Notes: generated by a model from the letters alone, not told the origin. DNA of 64,000 nt from JALORV01 sp963754065 (GCA_963754065.1 CAVWFH010000025.1:1-64000); one strand, 5' to 3'; shown: positions 47,109 to 55,708, counted from the first letter of the stretch. Translations and numbers: made by a program.

Positions 47109-48976
47109 TCAACTTGGCTTGACCGGCCGAAGCCGTGCCAGTTGCTGCTGACGCAATTGCTCGTTGGCTTGTTCGCCGGGTGCCGGCCGCATCAGGCGCT
47201 CGACCAGGAACGGCGCATCGTCCAGAGCGGCGTCTGCTGGGCAGACTGCGCCAGGTAGGCGTCGACGTCCGCGTGCTTTGCATAAGTGCGCCGAACGATC
47301 GGGATGAACTGCTCGACGAGCTTGGGATCGAACTGGCGTCCGCTTTCACGCACAAGGTGCCCGAGCGCCTCCTCGATGCGCCAGCCCGGCCGCCATGGCC
47401 GGTTGTGCACCAGCGAGTCGAACGCGTCGCACAGGCCCACGATGCGCGCCGGCAGCGGAATCGCGTCGCCCGAGATACCGTCCGGATAGCCTTCGCCCGA
47501 CCATGCCTCGTGGTGGTAGCGGGCGATTTCCTCGGCCAGTGGGCGTACGGCACCTTGGCGCGGATGAGGAAGTCGGCGCCGGTCGCTGCATGCGTCTCGA
47601 TCAACTGCCGCTCGCCCTGAGACAACGCCGTGCGCTTGCGGATCACCGAGTCCGGGATGACCACCTTGCCGATGTCATGCAGCCGGGCGGCCAGTTCGAT
47701 GCGCTCAGCTTCGCTCTGGATCGACACCATGCTCAAGCGCCAGCAGGTGCGCCCACATCGCCACCCGGAATGCATGCTCGCCGCTGTCTTCCTCGCGCAG
47801 TTCGACGGTGAGCGCCATGTGTTCGAGGAACTCGCCCTGCTTGGCCGCGGCGTCTTCGAGCTTCTGCTTGCAGCGCTTCGTCCTTGTCCTCAATAGCACG
47901 CAGACTTGCCGTGTCGGTATCAGGCAGTCCGAGTCGCTGCAGGTGCTGTTGCTGCTGCTGCATGATCGCTTCGCGATGCACGTTGCGAACGTGCATCATC
48001 AGTTCGCGATTCATCGACAGCGCGCGATCCGGCTGACCCGCCTTTCGTAGGCACTGACCGACGCCCGCAGTGCTTCCTGATAGGACCCGGCAAGAATCTT
48101 CGACTGATCGCGAATCGCGACAATTCGGGAGATTCCGACGTCGACGTTGCCCTTGTAGACCTCGACCAGGCCACTGACTGTCGCCGCCGAAATCTTGGCT
48201 CGAGCCGCGCCCGACCTGACGGCCATTTCGCGAGCAACCGCCGCGTGCTCGGCAGCATCGTCGACTCCGATTGAGTGCAAGCAGCAACTGGGCATACGTC
48301 GCCTCGACAGCGCACGCAACTGCTCCTGTTCGCGATCTTTCGGAGTAACGAAGCAGTGTCCAGCGCCGTTTCAGACGCGTCGACACCCTGCAGGTACTCA
48401 TGCAAGAAACAAGCCACACAGCGCGACCCCGTGCAGCGCACGCGACCTGAGGTAGCCGCACTCTGCTTCATCCGTCGATGTGCGACTGCCAAGCGTTCGA
48501 CGCGCTCGTAGCATGACGTCGCGCATCCGTGTACAGGGTTGCTTCAAGGAATGTGATGGCGATGTTGCACCCAGACAGCTGCAATGCCCGACTTGCTCTT
48601 CCGGTCCGTTCAGCAATGTCGAGCGCCTGCATCAGGCTGCGCAGGGCGTCGGGCGTATTCCGGGTCGCCGTTAGGACCAGGCCCTGAATCGAAAGCGCCC
48701 GCCGCAGTTGGGTCTGTGTCTCCGCTGCTGCTCCGCCAGCATCGCCGCGAGAGCAATGGGTTCGACCGCGTTGAATACCTTCTGGCCGTGCAGGTAGTAC
48801 TGGCTCGCCGCATCGATCAAGAGCGCGATGCGACGGTTCGGATTCGCAGTGAATGGAACACCGCGAAGTCGTTTCAGCCAATCATCCAGGAACGCCGGCA
48901 GATCAGCAGGCGGGGATGCGATGTTTCGACGCAACTCCTGTTCAAGTGCGTCGAGTTGCGCGTCAAACTCGTCCAT
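47109..48976 (-). pseudogene. Decayed second copy of the TPR-like/HD-GYP gene
   Basis: Pieces in all three minus frames align in order with the intact HD-GYP gene at 49.5-51.3 kb. It starts MDEFDAQLDALEQELRRN, has YYLHGQKVFNAVEPIALA, then ISAATVSGLVEVYKGNVDVG, HAFRVAMWAHLLALEHG, RLHDIGKVVIPDSVIRKR, GLCDAFDSLVHNRP, and ends PVKPS. At least nine frame changes are needed to link them, yet residue conservation inside each piece is high, so decay is by indels and seems recent, or the assembly is poor here. The HD-GYP metal motif HDIGK is kept in one piece. The upstream peptide gene of this copy is frameshifted too. Confidence 0.85.
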
Positions 48977-49082
48977 CGAGACGCCGACCGGGTTTTGGTC
49001 GGCAAGAGGGAGGCTTCCCGATTCTGCCCTGAGTTGCCACGAAAGCAAACTCCGGTAAGGAGGGATTTCCCGGCCGCCCGAA

Positions 49083-49097
49083 AACCTTCACAGTTCG
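49083..49097. promoter_or_regulatory. Conserved 15-bp block, copy 1 (divergent promoter region)
   Basis: AACCTTCACAGTTCG lies between the decayed HD-GYP gene and its peptide gene and is identical in the second module. It is flanked by partly matching sequence (GGGATTT upstream, ACCAA-CAA and TGCGGAA-AGGA downstream). As it is the best-kept part of a 180-bp region, it may be an operator or promoter element shared by both modules. Confidence 0.55.
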
Positions 49098-49158
49098 TTC
49101 CGTGCACGCCACTGAGCGTGCCAAGAAACCAAACCAACATACTGCGGAAGAGGACACC

Positions 49159-49296
49159 ATGAACATCGAGACGCTTGAGCTGAACGCCGTTGCCGAGGTT
49201 GCCAAGAATGACGACGCCTTTGAGCTGCTCGCTCTTCTCGATGGACGATCTGGACCTGGTTGGTGGCGGCCATTCGCAGTCGGCGCACTCGTCTAG
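49159..49296 (+). pseudogene. GG-leader peptide gene of the decayed module, frameshifted
   Basis: The ORF starts MNIETLELNAVAEVAKND and continues FELLALLDGRSG to a stop. One extra base near 49237 hides the natural reading: removing it gives LSMDDLDLVGGG, a complete double-glycine leader. The core after GGG (starting HSQSA in that frame) does not meet a stop soon, so at least one more change is likely. GAAGAGGAC before the ATG provides a ribosome site. It pairs with the frameshifted HD-GYP copy on the other strand. Confidence 0.72.
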
Positions 49297-49417
49297 CGTT
49301 TGCGCAATTCCGGACGCGGTGAAGGCGCAGGTCCTCGCCGCATCCCACATTTCCGCGTATCGCATCTGCGGTACGCCCAGGGGTCGCCAGAACCCCAACA
49401 GATTTTCCGCAACAATT

Positions 49418-49443
49418 ACGGCGCCGACGGGCGCCGTTTTTTT
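49418..49443 (+). terminator. Intrinsic terminator behind peptide gene, module 1
   Basis: Stem ACGGCGCC / GGCGCCGT with loop GACG, followed by seven T. It is identical in stem and loop to the terminator behind the second peptide gene and also shares the preceding TTCCGCAAC, showing that the whole module was duplicated. Confidence 0.9.
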
Positions 49444-49453
49444 GCCTGGAAGT

Positions 49454-51319
49454 TTAGGTTGGCTTGTCTGGTGTGCGTCGGAAACGGCTCTGAGGTTGCT
49501 GGCGCGGCTGTTCGTTGGCCTCTGCGGAGTCCAGTTCCGGACGCGTTGCCCGCTCCTCGACACTGCGCCGGACGGCAGAGAGGGTCGTTGTCTGGGCAAC
49601 GCTGGTGAGGAAGGCGTTGACGTCCTTGTATTCGCGATAGATCCGCCGCACGAGCGGAATGAAGCGATCTACAAGATGCGGGTCAAACTGCCGCTCTCGT
49701 TCCCGCGCAAGCTGGCCCAGGGCCTCTTCGACCGTGTAGGCACGTCGATAGATACGATCGTGAACCATGGCATCGAAGGCGTCGCACAGGCCGACGATAC
49801 GCGCGGGTAGCGGGATGGCATTGCCAGCCAGTTGCTCGGGGTACCCGCCGCCGTCCCAGTGCTCGTGATGATGGCGCGCGATTTCTTCGGCCAGGGTCGC
49901 GTAGGGGAGTCGAGCGCGACTCAACATGTCTGCCCCATTGGCGGCGTGGGTCTCGATGATGTGCCGTTCGCCTGCAGAGAGCGCGGTTTTCTTGAGAATG
50001 ACCGAATCGGGAATGACGATCTTGCCGATGTCGTGCAGTCGAGCGGCCTGCTCAAGTTGCGTCGCTTCCGCTTCGCTCATGTCGGTCTCGATTGCGAGCA
50101 TTTTCGCCCACATGGCTACGCGGAACGCGTGCTCGCCAGCAGGCTCTTCTCGCAACTCGACCCGCATCGCCATTTGCTCGAGGAACTCGTACTGCTTGGC
50201 CGCGAGTTCCATTAGGTTCGCCTTGAGCTTCTCGTCGGTCGCTTCCAGCGCCTCAAGGCCCGCTGCATCGGGGGCGGGCAACTTCAGTCTCTGCAAGTGC
50301 AATGCCTGATGCTGCTCGATGGCCTCCTGATTGGCCCTTCGCATCCGCATCATGACTTCCCGATGTGCTGAGACAGCACGATCCGGCTTCCCAGCCCGCT
50401 CAAATGCCAGCACTGAGGCCTGAAGCGTTTCGTAGAGCAAACCTGTATGTTGGCGCGCCTGATCAACAATGCCCGCGATGCGCGAGAGACCGACGTCCTG
50501 ATGGCCGCTATAGACCTCGACCAGGCCACGCGTTGACGTCGCCGACAACGATGCTCGCGCCGACTTGGCACGCTCTGCCATGGCCCGCGCAAACTCGGAC
50601 CTAGCCACTGCCTCCTCGATGCGGTTGGTGGCCAGCAGCAGCCGCACGTAGGTCGACTCGGTTAGGACCCGTGTCTGTTCCTGGTCCCGGTTCGTCGGCT
50701 CCTGCAGAAGTGCGATCGCTTCCTCGACACTGTCGAGGCCGCGCAGGTATTCGTGCAAACGCAAGCTGCAGAAAGCCGATCCATGCAGCGCCTTCGCGGC
50801 GGCGTACCGTGCTTCCGCGGAGTCGGGCAGTTCACAAGCCATTGCAAGTGCCCGCTCAAACGACACGCGCGCGTCGGTAAACAGCGTCGCATCTGAGAAC
50901 GCAGTGGCTATATTGATCCAGGCAGCGACGACGAAGTACTGCTCGCCGAGTTGCTCAGCGAGATCGAGCGCGCGCAGCAAACTGTTGACCGCGTCCGTGA
51001 GGTTGTTTGTTGCGCTGAGGATGAGTCCTTGAAGGTTCAGGGCCTTGCGAAGCTGTGCCGTGTCGCCCGCTTGGTCGGAGAGCATCACCGCAAGAGCAAT
51101 CGGTTCCACTCCGCTGAACACTTTCTGCCCGTGGAAGTAGTACTGCGCAGCCACGTCGAAAAGGACGGAGATGCGGCGCGGCGGTGCGACAGAGTATGGA
51201 ACCGCTTTCAGCCGAGACAGGCAGCGGTCAAGAAATACCGGGGTATCAGCGACAGGAGCCGCGAGGTTTCGCTGCAGATCGTCCGCGATCCTCGATAACT
51301 CTTCTTCGTGAGTGTCCAT
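49454..51319 (-). CDS. Soluble TPR-like/HD-GYP protein, predicted c-di-GMP phosphodiesterase
   Basis: The 621-residue protein has no signal peptide or membrane helix. Residues about 50-345 are helical repeats of TPR character (LRKALNLQGLILSATNNL, AWINIATAFSDATLFTDAR, RALDLAEQ). Residues about 370-570 form an HD-GYP domain with H397, HD at 429-430 (HDIGKIVIPD), H458, HHHEHWDGGGYP at 483-494 and D513, so the metal site and the GYP motif look complete. Residues about 570-621 are a disordered tail. It is divergent from the GG-leader peptide gene. Hydrolysis of c-di-GMP is expected from the family; control by a peptide bound to the helical region is my inference. Confidence 0.9.
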   Translation of the reverse strand: MDTHEEELSRIADDLQRNLAAPVADTPVFLDRCLSRLKAVPYSVAPPRRISVLFDVAAQYYFHGQKVFSGVEPIALAVMLSDQAGDTAQLRKALNLQGLILSATNNLTDAVNSLLRALDLAEQLGEQYFVVAAWINIATAFSDATLFTDARVSFERALAMACELPDSAEARYAAAKALHGSAFCSLRLHEYLRGLDSVEEAIALLQEPTNRDQEQTRVLTESTYVRLLLATNRIEEAVARSEFARAMAERAKSARASLSATSTRGLVEVYSGHQDVGLSRIAGIVDQARQHTGLLYETLQASVLAFERAGKPDRAVSAHREVMMRMRRANQEAIEQHQALHLQRLKLPAPDAAGLEALEATDEKLKANLMELAAKQYEFLEQMAMRVELREEPAGEHAFRVAMWAKMLAIETDMSEAEATQLEQAARLHDIGKIVIPDSVILKKTALSAGERHIIETHAANGADMLSRARLPYATLAEEIARHHHEHWDGGGYPEQLAGNAIPLPARIVGLCDAFDAMVHDRIYRRAYTVEEALGQLARERERQFDPHLVDRFIPLVRRIYREYKDVNAFLTSVAQTTTLSAVRRSVEERATRPELDSAEANEQPRQQPQSRFRRTPDKPT

Positions 51320-51425
51320 CAGGTCGCCGCTCGCCAGGCCGGCAGACGGGAAAAAGCTGCCGGAGTCTGCCTTAGGACCGCAAGTCTGGAAAGTGCTTTA
51401 AGAGGGGATTTTCGAGCCGCACTAG

Positions 51426-51440
51426 AACCTTCACAGTTCG
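51426..51440. promoter_or_regulatory. Conserved 15-bp block, copy 2 (divergent promoter region)
   Basis: Identical AACCTTCACAGTTCG in the 189-bp gap between the intact HD-GYP gene and its peptide gene. The spacing to both start codons is about the same as in module 1 (near 70-105 bp each side), supporting a shared regulatory site. No clear -10/-35 pair was resolved. Confidence 0.6.
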
Positions 51441-51508
51441 CCCCATGCCGGCCCGGCTGCGGGGCGGTAAAGACCAACCAAAACAGTTTGCGGAAAAGGA
51501 TACCCATC

Positions 51509-51643
51509 ATGACCACGATCGTGCTCGTCGAGACCACCAACGCCAAAGAAATCCAGGAAGCCCAAACCCACGAAATCGTTGAATTGGCCGTCACCGACCT
51601 CGACATGATCGGCGGTGGCAACCTTACCGGCCTGGTCGTCTAG
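51509..51643 (+). CDS. Small double-glycine-leader peptide with a 7-residue core
   Basis: A 44-residue precursor. Residues 26-37 (LAVTDLDMIGGG) fit the double-glycine leader pattern LSxxELxxIxGG at every position except conservative A for S and D for E. C39 peptidases cut directly after this motif. The product left would be NLTGLVV, too short for a usual bacteriocin but of pheromone size. AAGGAT precedes the ATG. A strong terminator follows. It is divergent from a TPR-like/HD-GYP gene and about 0.7 kb from a C39 exporter. The precursor family is not one I recognise. Confidence 0.8.
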   Translation: MTTIVLVETTNAKEIQEAQTHEIVELAVTDLDMIGGGNLTGLVV

Positions 51644-51781
51644 CCATCGCTCTTGGCGCCGGCCTTGCGGACGGCCGATTCAGCTAAGTAACGGGTTTTC
51701 CGGAGTGCCGCTCAAGCGGCACGTCGAGACGCTTACACAGCGCCCCGGACCCTCGTTCCAAACGCAAGTTCCGCAACTATC

Positions 51782-51807
51782 ACGGCGCCGACGGGCGCCG
51801 TTTTTTT
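51782..51807 (+). terminator. Intrinsic terminator behind peptide gene, module 2
   Basis: Stem ACGGCGCC / GGCGCCGT, loop GACG, seven T. It ends the peptide transcript about 140 bp after the stop. The 277-bp gap between the peptide gene and the next lipoprotein gene shows nothing else I can name. Confidence 0.9.
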
Positions 51808-51920
51808 GTCTGCGGCCGAAGGCACCAAATACCAGCCTCGGGCGGGCCGACCTCCGGCTAATCTGTCCGGAGTGTCCCCGGGGCTTTAACCGGTTGCCGC
51901 GTTGTGCCAGACTCTCCCTC

Positions 51921-52244
51921 ATGAAAACCGCCCACCTCCTCCTCATCGCTACGACGGCTGTTCTGGCGGCCTGTGCCGCTACCAGCCCGAACACCGATAC
52001 GCCCACCGGACCGGGGCAATTGGTCAATCTGACGCTTCAGCCGGCGCGCGTGTCGCCCAACCCGCAGGGTGCGCTGCTGCTGGGGTCCTGGACGGGTTGT
52101 CGGATCGACTACGTCGACCGGGCGTCGGGCGACAACGTTTGGCAGTTCCGCGTGTCGCCGACAGCGCGGGTACCGAAGGTCGAGCAGTGCCTGGAGTCGC
52201 TGCGCGGCCAGCCGGGCGTGACGGGTGTACAGCCCGTCAAATAG
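51921..52244 (+). CDS. Small predicted lipoprotein
   Basis: A 107-residue protein with lipobox LAAC (Cys18), then a Thr/Pro linker and a small domain with two Cys (GSWTGCRIDYVD, KVEQCLESLRG) that could pair. No family recognised. It lies between the peptide gene and the exporter operon, with its own terminator. It might belong to the exporter system, but position is the only evidence. Confidence 0.75.
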   Translation: MKTAHLLLIATTAVLAACAATSPNTDTPTGPGQLVNLTLQPARVSPNPQGALLLGSWTGCRIDYVDRASGDNVWQFRVSPTARVPKVEQCLESLRGQPGVTGVQPVK

Positions 52245-52267
52245 TCGTCCTCGGAAGAAATCTTCGA

Positions 52268-52290
52268 ACGGCGCCTGCGGGCGCCGTTTT
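52268..52290 (+). terminator. Terminator after lipoprotein gene
   Basis: Same stem ACGGCGCC / GGCGCCGT as the two peptide-gene terminators but loop TGCG and only four T. It lies between converging genes. Confidence 0.75.
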
Positions 52291-52306
52291 CGTTGGCGTG
52301 ACGCTT

Positions 52307-54373
52307 TCAGCCGTCGCCGAGCCGCACGATCCGGTCGACCGCACCGACCGTCTCAGGCCGATGGCTGACGATCACTAGTCCAATCCCGGTGTGCCTTAGT
52401 CCGTCAGTGATCGCTCGCTCGCGAGCCAGATCGAGCTGGTCGAACGTCTCGTCGAGGAACAGGATCTGCGGCTGGCGGTATAGCGCCCGCGCCAGCAGCA
52501 CGCGGCTGCGCTGGCCGCCGGACAGAGCGACTCCGAGGCTGCCGACGATGGTGTTGTAGCCCATCGGCATGGCCGAGATGTCTTCGTCGATCATCGCCAG
52601 ACGGGAGCACTCGCGTACCCGAGCGGGGTCGTGCTGGGGATCGAAGAAGCTGATGTTGTCCTCGATCGTGCCGACGAACAGGTGGTCGTCCTGCATTACG
52701 ACACCGATACGGCTGCGGTAGGCCCCCTTGTCCCAGTCGCGCACGTCGCGCCCGGCGGCGGTCAGCGTGCCCTCGGTCCGATCGAGCAGGCCCGCCAGCA
52801 CCTTGACCAGTGTCGTTTTTCCGCTACCCGACGGTCCGACAATGGCCACCATTTCGCCCGGCCGGGCACTGAACGCCATGCCACGGAACACGAAGCCCTC
52901 GATGCCGTAGGCAAACCCGAGGTCGCGGGACTCCAGCACGAAGGCCCCGGTCGGGGCGTCGGCCCGTGCGACGGTCGGCAGTTCGGCCGCGCTCTCGGTG
53001 GGCGCCAGCGCGATGTCGGCCACGCGATCGGCATGCAGGTCGAGCATGCGGAACTCGATCGTCTTGTCGACGAGGTTGTTGACGCGCGTGATGAAGAGCA
53101 GCTTGAACAGCAGGAACGCGAACAGCATGCCGACCGAGAGCTGGCCTTCGAGAACGGCATTGGCGCCGAGCCAGATCACGATCACGTTTTCCAGCCCGAA
53201 GATCAGCACGTTGCCCGCACGCTGCATCAAGGCGAGGTTCTGCACACGCACGTCGGCGTTGGTCTGGTCGACCACGTGGTTCAGGTAGGCGGCGCGGCGC
53301 TCGCTTTCGCGCAGGTTGAGCTTGATTGCCATCATCCCGCGCAGCGTCTCGATGAAATGCGTCGCGGCCTTGGCCTCGTGCACGATGCGCTCGTCGGTCG
53401 CTCGCCGCTGCGGTCCGTACATGGCCCAGCGCAGGCTGCCGTAAAGCAGCGCGGCGATCACGACGATGACCGTCAGCGTCGTGCTGTACCAGGACATGAC
53501 GGCCAGCGTGACGACCACCATCACGCCGTCCATCACGGTCTCCAGGAACGTCAGAGACAGCGTGCGCTGGATGGCATCGACCGAGCGGAAGCGCGAGACG
53601 ATGTCACCGATGTGCCGCTTCTCGAACCACGCCAGCGGCAGCCGCAGCAGCCGCGCGAAGAGAGTGTCGAGCAGTTGCAGGTTCAGCCGCGTACTGATGT
53701 AGACGCCCAGCCAGGATCGAAGCGCCGTGATGATGGCGATCATCACCGCCAGCATCCCGAAACCGATGCCGAGTACGGCCAGCAGGTCGCGGTCGCGACC
53801 GACGACGACGCGATCCACCACCAGCTGCAGGAAAAACGGCGAGGCAATCGCGAGCACCTCGAGTACCAGCGACAGGAGGAGCACCTGCGTGACCGCTGAA
53901 CGCAGGCCGGTCGCGGTCTTCACGAGCTGCCAGGCGCTGATTTTCTCGCGTTCGTCGCGCTCGGCGAAGCCCGTCGTGGGCGTGAGTTCCATCGCCACGC
54001 CGGTGTAGTGGTCCGAGGCTTCCCTGAGCGTCAGCACACGCCGGCCGCGCGCCGGATCGTTCACGGTGATGCGATCGCCCGATGTCTTCGTCAGCACGAC
54101 GAAGTGGTTCATGTCCCAATGCAGGATCGCCGGCAGCTTGAGCTGGCCCAGGCCCTCGAGCGGCACCTTCACGCCGCGCGCGGCGAGCTTCATCGTGTCG
54201 GCAATGGCGCTGATGTGCTTCAGCGTCACGCCTTTCATCGACGGCGCCAGCCGCAGTCGCATGGCCGACAGGTCGGTGCGGAAGCCGTGGTAGCTGGCGA
54301 TCATCGCCACGCAGGCGATGCCGCATTCCGGCGCTTCGCTCTGCAGGATCATCGGCACGCGCCTACCGAACAT
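52307..54373 (-). CDS. C39-peptidase-containing ABC exporter (PCAT)
   Basis: Inner-membrane transporter that cuts double-glycine leaders and exports the released peptide. The N-terminal C39 domain has catalytic Cys17 (SEAPECGIACVAM), His90 (LHWDMNHFVVL) and Asp106 (VNDPARG), all present. A six-helix membrane domain follows. The ATPase domain has Walker A GPSGSGKTT, signature LSGGQRSRVLLARAL and Walker B ILFLDETFDQLD with H-loop SHRP. Residue count 688 is close to CvaB-type proteins. Paired with the HlyD-type adaptor 75 bp upstream; an outer-membrane TolC partner is not encoded here. Confidence 0.94.
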   Translation of the reverse strand: MFGRRVPMILQSEAPECGIACVAMIASYHGFRTDLSAMRLRLAPSMKGVTLKHISAIADTMKLAARGVKVPLEGLGQLKLPAILHWDMNHFVVLTKTSGDRITVNDPARGRRVLTLREASDHYTGVAMELTPTTGFAERDEREKISAWQLVKTATGLRSAVTQVLLLSLVLEVLAIASPFFLQLVVDRVVVGRDRDLLAVLGIGFGMLAVMIAIITALRSWLGVYISTRLNLQLLDTLFARLLRLPLAWFEKRHIGDIVSRFRSVDAIQRTLSLTFLETVMDGVMVVVTLAVMSWYSTTLTVIVVIAALLYGSLRWAMYGPQRRATDERIVHEAKAATHFIETLRGMMAIKLNLRESERRAAYLNHVVDQTNADVRVQNLALMQRAGNVLIFGLENVIVIWLGANAVLEGQLSVGMLFAFLLFKLLFITRVNNLVDKTIEFRMLDLHADRVADIALAPTESAAELPTVARADAPTGAFVLESRDLGFAYGIEGFVFRGMAFSARPGEMVAIVGPSGSGKTTLVKVLAGLLDRTEGTLTAAGRDVRDWDKGAYRSRIGVVMQDDHLFVGTIEDNISFFDPQHDPARVRECSRLAMIDEDISAMPMGYNTIVGSLGVALSGGQRSRVLLARALYRQPQILFLDETFDQLDLARERAITDGLRHTGIGLVIVSHRPETVGAVDRIVRLGDG

Positions 54374-54448
54374 CGCGCCTCCATGTGAGACGCGTGGCGG
54401 CCGAGCTGGCGACGAGGCACGGCGCGAATCCGCCGCGCGACGCCCGCC

Positions 54449-55708
54449 TCACTGGAACCTCTCTTTCAGCGACAGCACCGGCTCAAAGACCCATTCCCAG
54501 ACCTTGCGCTTCTCCTGCAGGATGTCGGCGTTGACCATCATTCCGGAGCGCAACGGCAGCTTCTGGCCGCCGGCGGCGACGTACTGGGCGTCGAGCTTGA
54601 CGTCGACGCGATACACGGGCTCTTTCACGACGAGCTGGCCGACCTTTTCGCCCGCCGACCACACGGTGCGGCTGACACGCTCGACCGTGCCGCGGTACTG
54701 GCCGAAACGCTGGAACGGAAAGGCGTCGTAGCGCAGCACGACTTCCTGCCCCGGCTGCACGAAACCGATCGCGCGCGTCGGCACCAGCAGCTGCGCGTGC
54801 AGCCCGCTGCCCTTGGGCACGACCACCGCCAGGGGCGCGCTCTCGGCCACGGTCTCGCCGCGCGCGGCGGCGATGTTGGTCAGCACGCCTGCCACCGGTG
54901 CACGGATCACGTTCTCGCGCTTGGCGTCCTCCTGCACGCTGCCCTGCTGCAGTTCGCTCATCTGCCGCCGGATCTGGTCGAGCTGCGTCTGATTCTTCAG
55001 TTCGAGCGACGGCAGCTCCGACCGTGCCGCCGTCAGTTCGCGCTCGACGCCGGACCGTTCCCGTTTCAGCGCCTCGACCTTGACCTGCTGGTCGAGCACG
55101 TTGTTGCGGAACTCGATCAGCTTGGACTCCGAATAGAACTTGTCCTTGAACAGTTCTTCAGCGCGCTGGAATTCGCTGCGTGCCGATGCCAGCCGCGTTT
55201 CCTGCGCGCGCAGTTCGGAGGCGAACTGGAGCAGTTCACGCTCCAGGTCCGCGATCTTCCGGCGCAGCGCATCGGCCTGCTGCTGGCCCAGCAGCTTGAC
55301 CTGCTGCTGCTCCCGCTCCAGCCCTGCGATGCGTTCGCCGATCTCGCGCTGGACCAGTTCCCCGGAGGTCACCCCGGACGCGGTACCGCGCTCAAACGAC
55401 AGGCGGATCAGCGGCTGCCCGGCCTCGACCTCGTCGCCTTCCCTGGCCAGCAGTTCGGCGACCGTCCCGGGTTCCGGGGCGAGGATGCGCGCCGCGCCTG
55501 AATCCAGTGCCAGGAAGCCGTCGACGCGCTCGCGCCGCGCGTATTCGCCCCAGATCGAAAACGCCACCAGCGCCGCGGCAAAGGCGACCGCCAGTGTGGT
55601 GAAGATCCACAGTGGAACCGGCTGCGCGAGCGACACTTCGCCGAGCAGCTTTTCGCGCTGCGCGTCGATCGCTTCTTGCCGGAAGAGTGACTTGGGCTCT
55701 GCTGCCAT
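54449..55708 (-). CDS. HlyD-family membrane fusion protein of the peptide exporter
   Basis: Periplasmic adaptor linking the PCAT to an outer-membrane channel. A single N-terminal membrane helix (WIFTTLAVAFAAALVAFSIWG) is followed by a barrel/lipoyl domain (ILAPEPGTVAELLAREGDEV), a long coiled coil of about residues 115-265 rich in Glu/Gln/Arg, a second lipoyl half (IRAPVAGVLTNIAA) and a beta-barrel. I took the ATG giving MAAEPKSLFRQEAID; the frame stays open 25 codons further. It is first in the operon with the ABC gene. Confidence 0.92.
   Translation of the reverse strand: MAAEPKSLFRQEAIDAQREKLLGEVSLAQPVPLWIFTTLAVAFAAALVAFSIWGEYARRERVDGFLALDSGAARILAPEPGTVAELLAREGDEVEAGQPLIRLSFERGTASGVTSGELVQREIGERIAGLEREQQQVKLLGQQQADALRRKIADLERELLQFASELRAQETRLASARSEFQRAEELFKDKFYSESKLIEFRNNVLDQQVKVEALKRERSGVERELTAARSELPSLELKNQTQLDQIRRQMSELQQGSVQEDAKRENVIRAPVAGVLTNIAAARGETVAESAPLAVVVPKGSGLHAQLLVPTRAIGFVQPGQEVVLRYDAFPFQRFGQYRGTVERVSRTVWSAGEKVGQLVVKEPVYRVDVKLDAQYVAAGGQKLPLRSGMMVNADILQEKRKVWEWVFEPVLSLKERFQ

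Noticed and set aside
49190..49810. 206-residue plus ORF containing DDLDLVGGG
   Set aside because: Its start is in another frame before the leader and its later part is antisense to the intact HD-GYP gene. Only the leader piece is meaningful, as part of the frameshifted peptide gene.
51509..51643. Bacteriocin interpretation of the GG-leader peptide
   Set aside because: A seven-residue core is too short, and no immunity or modification gene is near. Kept as a signal-peptide hypothesis instead.
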